Shown: piece by piece, positions 41,396-43,880 of the stretch
How the letters are laid out: every line of letters starts with the position of its first letter
How positions within the stretch are numbered: the stretch's first letter is position 1
DNA from: Chitinilyticum litopenaei DSM 21440
Lineage (GTDB): Bacteria; Pseudomonadota; Gammaproteobacteria; Burkholderiales; Chitinibacteraceae
NCBI RefSeq assembly: GCF_000428145.1
Contig: NZ_ATZJ01000035.1
Coordinates: 1 to 43,880 of the forward strand
DNA length: 43,880 nucleotides
Direction: 5' to 3'
Program-made: the position numbers and the translations under genes
The notes under the pieces: generated by a model
The model's database searches: none
What the model saw: only the letters and a program-made list of their open reading frames with translations
What the model was told of the DNA's origin: nothing

Positions 41396-42679
41396 ATGAC
41401 TGAACACGGACAAGCGGGCCGCAAATGGTCGGTGCTGTTTGCCAGCACGCTGGCGTTCACCGTCTGTTTCACCATCTGGATGATGTTCGCGGTGATCGGC
41501 ATTCCGATCAAGGCGACGCTGGGGTTGAACGAAACGCAGTTTGGCCTGTTGACCGCCACGCCGGTGCTCACCGGCTCGCTGGTGCGCGTGCCGCTGGGTA
41601 TCTGGACGGACAAATACGGCGGGCGCATCGTGCTGTTCCTGCTGATGCTCGCCACCGTCATCCCGATCTGGCTGATTTCCTACGCCACCGCCTACTGGCA
41701 TTTCCTGGTGCTGGGCCTGTTTGTCGGCCTGGCCGGCGGTTCGTTTTCAGTCGGCACGCCCTATGTGGCGCGTTGGTTCGGCAAGCGCCAGCAGGGGCTG
41801 GCGATGGGGATTTTCGGCGCCGGCAATTCGGGCGCGGCGGTCAACAAATTCATCGCGCCCGTGCTGATCGGTCTGTACGGCTGGGTGGTGGTGCCGCAGG
41901 TGTACGCGGTGGGCATGTTGATCACCGCCATCCTGTTCTGGTTGCTGAGCAGCACCAACCCTTCGCACCACAGCGGCGCGGGCGTCTCGTTTGCCAGACA
42001 GCTCACCATGCTGAAAGACCCGAGGGTATGGCGCTACAGCCAATACTACTCGGTGGTTTTCGGCGGATACGTTGGTTTGTCGCTGTGGCTGGTCAAGTAT
42101 TACGTCACTGAATACGGCCTTTCCATCCAGCACGCCGCGCTGCTGGCCGCGTGCTTTTCATTGCCCGGCGGCGTGCTGCGCGCACTCGGTGGCTGGCTGT
42201 CGGACAAGTACGGCGCCTACAAGGTCACCTGGGGCGTGATGTGGGTGATGTGGGTGGCGCTGTTTCTGCTGTCCTACCCGCAAACGGCGATGATCATCCA
42301 GACCACCAAAGGGCCGCTTTCGCTCGATATTGGTCTTTCGGTCGTGCCGTTTACCGTGCTGCTGTTTGTCGTCGGCATCGCCATGGCGATCGGCAAGGCC
42401 TCCGTGTTCAAGTTCATCTCTGATGACTTCACCAGCAATATCGGCGCCGTGTCCGGCGTGGTGGGGCTCGCTGGCGGGCTGGGCGGTTTCATCCTGCCGA
42501 TTATGTTTGGCGCGCTGCTTGATTTCAGCGGCGTGCGTTCCAGCTGCTTCATGCTGCTCTACGGCACCGTCTGCGTGAGCCTCGTGTGGATGCATTTCAG
42601 TTTCAAACCGCTGGCCGAAGAAGAGGCGATCAGACACGCCTCGGCCCAGAAACTGGCCACGGCCAGCGGCAAGCTTTAA
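41396..42679 (+). CDS. narK1: NarK1-type nitrate transporter (MFS)
   Basis: This 427-residue major facilitator protein has about 12 membrane spans. The family segments are PVLTGSLVRVPLGIWTDKYGGR near residues 57-78, FGAGNSGAAVNKF, and FKFISDDFTSNIGAVSGVVG with GLAGGLGGFILP, which fit the nitrate/nitrite porter signature. NarK1-type proteins are thought to act as nitrate/proton symporters. GGGAGG lies 5 bases before the ATG at 41396. A second, NarK2-like gene starts 16 bases after the stop, as in many nar operons. Confidence 0.88.
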   Translation: MTEHGQAGRKWSVLFASTLAFTVCFTIWMMFAVIGIPIKATLGLNETQFGLLTATPVLTGSLVRVPLGIWTDKYGGRIVLFLLMLATVIPIWLISYATAYWHFLVLGLFVGLAGGSFSVGTPYVARWFGKRQQGLAMGIFGAGNSGAAVNKFIAPVLIGLYGWVVVPQVYAVGMLITAILFWLLSSTNPSHHSGAGVSFARQLTMLKDPRVWRYSQYYSVVFGGYVGLSLWLVKYYVTEYGLSIQHAALLAACFSLPGGVLRALGGWLSDKYGAYKVTWGVMWVMWVALFLLSYPQTAMIIQTTKGPLSLDIGLSVVPFTVLLFVVGIAMAIGKASVFKFISDDFTSNIGAVSGVVGLAGGLGGFILPIMFGALLDFSGVRSSCFMLLYGTVCVSLVWMHFSFKPLAEEEAIRHASAQKLATASGKL

Positions 42680-42695
42680 ACCAAGGAGAACCATC

Positions 42696-43880
42696 ATGTC
42701 GAGTGCCGTACTGAAACGCTGGGAGCCGGAAAACGCGGCCTTCTGGCAAAGCGAGGGCAAGAGCATTGCCCGGCGCAATCTGTGGATTTCGATTCCCTGC
42801 CTGTTGCTGGGGTTTTCGATTTCGGTGTTGTGGTCCATGGTGACCCTCAACATGCCCAATGCCGGCTTCACCTTCACCAAAGATCAGCTCTTTTTGCTGA
42901 CCGCACTGCCCAATCTGTCCGGCGCCACGCTGCGGATTTTCTACTCCTTCATGCCCTCGATGGTGGGCGGGCGCAAGTGGACGACCATCTCGACCGGCCT
43001 GCTGCTGGTTCCGGCGCTGTGGCTGGGCTTTGCCGTGCAGGACCCGACCACGTCCTATCCGGTGATGCTGGCGATTGCGCTCTTGTGCGGGCTGGGGAGC
43101 GGCAACTTTGCCAGCTCGATGGCCAATATCGCCTACTTCTTCCCGTCGGCCGAGAAAGGCAAGGCCAACGGCCTGAACGCCGGTTTCGGCAATCTGGGCG
43201 TATCGCTCGCGCAGCTGCTGATTCCGCTGCTGATCACCCTGCCGCTGTTTGGCGCCTTCGGTGGCGACGCGCAGCACTATATGAAAGACGGCGTGGAAAA
43301 AAGCCTGTGGCTGCAGAATGCCGGCTTCATGTGGGTGCCGCTGATTGTCGCCGCCACGCTGGCCGCCTGGTTCGGCATGAACGACATTGCGGACGCAAAA
43401 GCCTCGTTTGCCGAGCAGGCCGTGATCTTCAAGCGCCGCGACAACTGGATCATGTGCTACCTCTATATCGGCACCTTCGGCAGCTTCATCGGCTTTGCCG
43501 GCGCATTCGCCCTGCTCACCAAGACCATGTTTCCGGAAATCCCCGTGGCCAAGATCGCGTTTATCGGCCCCCTGATCGGCGCGCTGATCCGCCCGGTCGG
43601 CGGCACGATTTCCGACAAGCTCGGCGGCGCCAAAGTAACCCTGGTGGTCTTTGCCGGCATGGCAGCCGGCGTGCTCGGCGTGCTGTCGGCGTTGCCGGCC
43701 ATGGCCGGCGGCGCGCCGGTCGGCGGCAACTGGACCATGTTCCTGCTCAGCTTCCTGTGGCTGTTCGCCTGGGCCGGCATCGGCAACGGCTCGACTTACA
43801 AAATGATCCCCACCATTTTCTCGACCCTGTGCAAGCGTGAAGCGGCAGGCAAGGGCGAGGCGGAAGAAAAGAAATCCTTG
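42696..43880 (+). CDS. narK2: NarK2-type nitrate/nitrite antiporter, 3' end outside the window
   Basis: The frame is open from ATG 42696 to the last base (395 codons, no stop). AAGGAG lies 7 bases before the ATG. It begins MSSAVLKRWEPENAAFW, and its first arginine site is in LRIFYSFMPSMVGGRKW. The first nitrate signature is ANGLNAGFGNLGVSLAQL, and the second is WAGIGNGSTYKMIPTIF near residue 363. LIGALIRPVGGTISDK holds the second arginine of the substrate site. E. coli NarK has 463 residues, so roughly 60-80 are missing. It matches the NarK2 nitrate/nitrite exchange group. A narGHJI operon probably follows. Confidence 0.9.
   Translation, partial: MSSAVLKRWEPENAAFWQSEGKSIARRNLWISIPCLLLGFSISVLWSMVTLNMPNAGFTFTKDQLFLLTALPNLSGATLRIFYSFMPSMVGGRKWTTISTGLLLVPALWLGFAVQDPTTSYPVMLAIALLCGLGSGNFASSMANIAYFFPSAEKGKANGLNAGFGNLGVSLAQLLIPLLITLPLFGAFGGDAQHYMKDGVEKSLWLQNAGFMWVPLIVAATLAAWFGMNDIADAKASFAEQAVIFKRRDNWIMCYLYIGTFGSFIGFAGAFALLTKTMFPEIPVAKIAFIGPLIGALIRPVGGTISDKLGGAKVTLVVFAGMAAGVLGVLSALPAMAGGAPVGGNWTMFLLSFLWLFAWAGIGNGSTYKMIPTIFSTLCKREAAGKGEAEEKKSL

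Noticed and set aside
1..43880. tRNA, rRNA, CRISPR and insertion sequence signatures
   Set aside because: Reading both strands showed no T-arm GTTCGAATCC-type segment in a tRNA context, no regularly spaced direct repeats of CRISPR length, and no transposase-like protein.

Overview
The window looks like chromosomal DNA from a GC-rich betaproteobacterium, most likely of the order Neisseriales. This is inferred from gene order and protein sequence: rpsF-priB-rpsR-rplI, fimV-truA-trpF-trpB-trpA-accD-folC-SPOR-cvpA-purF-metZ, cmk-rpsA-ihfB-lapA-lapB-pyrF-rfaE1, ribF-ileS-lspA-ispH and a paired narK1-narK2. I could not run a similarity search, so the genus is not named. Almost everything is core housekeeping DNA. 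I see no prophage, insertion sequence, CRISPR array, tRNA or rRNA.

Layout. 1-231: a perfect 14-bp hairpin terminator and a heptamer tandem repeat that runs over the stop codon of the next gene. 232-3426 (minus): a three-gene ABC exporter (periplasmic adaptor, FtsX-like permease, ATPase). 3658-6111 (minus): an overlapping AmmeMemoRadiSam operon (Memo, AMMECR1 and a radical SAM enzyme), widely conserved but of unsettled biochemistry. 6380-7766 (minus): ribosomal operon rpsF-priB-rpsR-rplI with a clear promoter and a UUCG-type terminator. 7906-8229 (minus): 7Fe ferredoxin. 8266-8369: a nested double palindrome. 8403-9374: gluQ. 9566-12868: fimV and an orphan CbiQ/EcfT-like membrane protein. 12868-22852: truA, tryptophan, fatty-acid, folate, purine and methionine biosynthesis genes, many with 1-4 base overlaps. 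22911-24173 (minus): sstT. 24359-26262: DAHP synthase and prephenate dehydrogenase. 26548-33809: aldo/keto reductase, cmk, rpsA, ihfB, lapAB, pyrF and rfaE1. 33828-35624 (minus): a soluble diguanylate cyclase. 35738-41024 (minus): ribF-ileS-lspA-ispH. 41396 to the end: two nitrate/nitrite transporters, the second cut by the window edge.

How it fits together. The trp genes, DAHP synthase and TyrA supply aromatic amino acids. AccD, FolC, PurF, MetZ, PyrF and Cmk supply lipid, folate, methionine and nucleotides. RfaE1 with LapA/LapB belongs to lipopolysaccharide synthesis and its control. LspA works in lipoprotein maturation and IspH in isoprenoid synthesis. FimV and the GGDEF protein point to polar organisation, type IV pilus motility and c-di-GMP signalling. 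NarK1/NarK2 suggest that a nitrate reductase operon follows to the right.

The points most worth a second look are the AmmeMemoRadiSam operon with a GAG-repeat ribosome binding site inside memo, the nested palindrome at 8266-8369, the heptamer stop-codon repeat at 159-241, the orphan EcfT-like gene, the structured GGA-rich rpsA leader, and the absence of aroA between tyrA and cmk. None of these by itself proves a new system.
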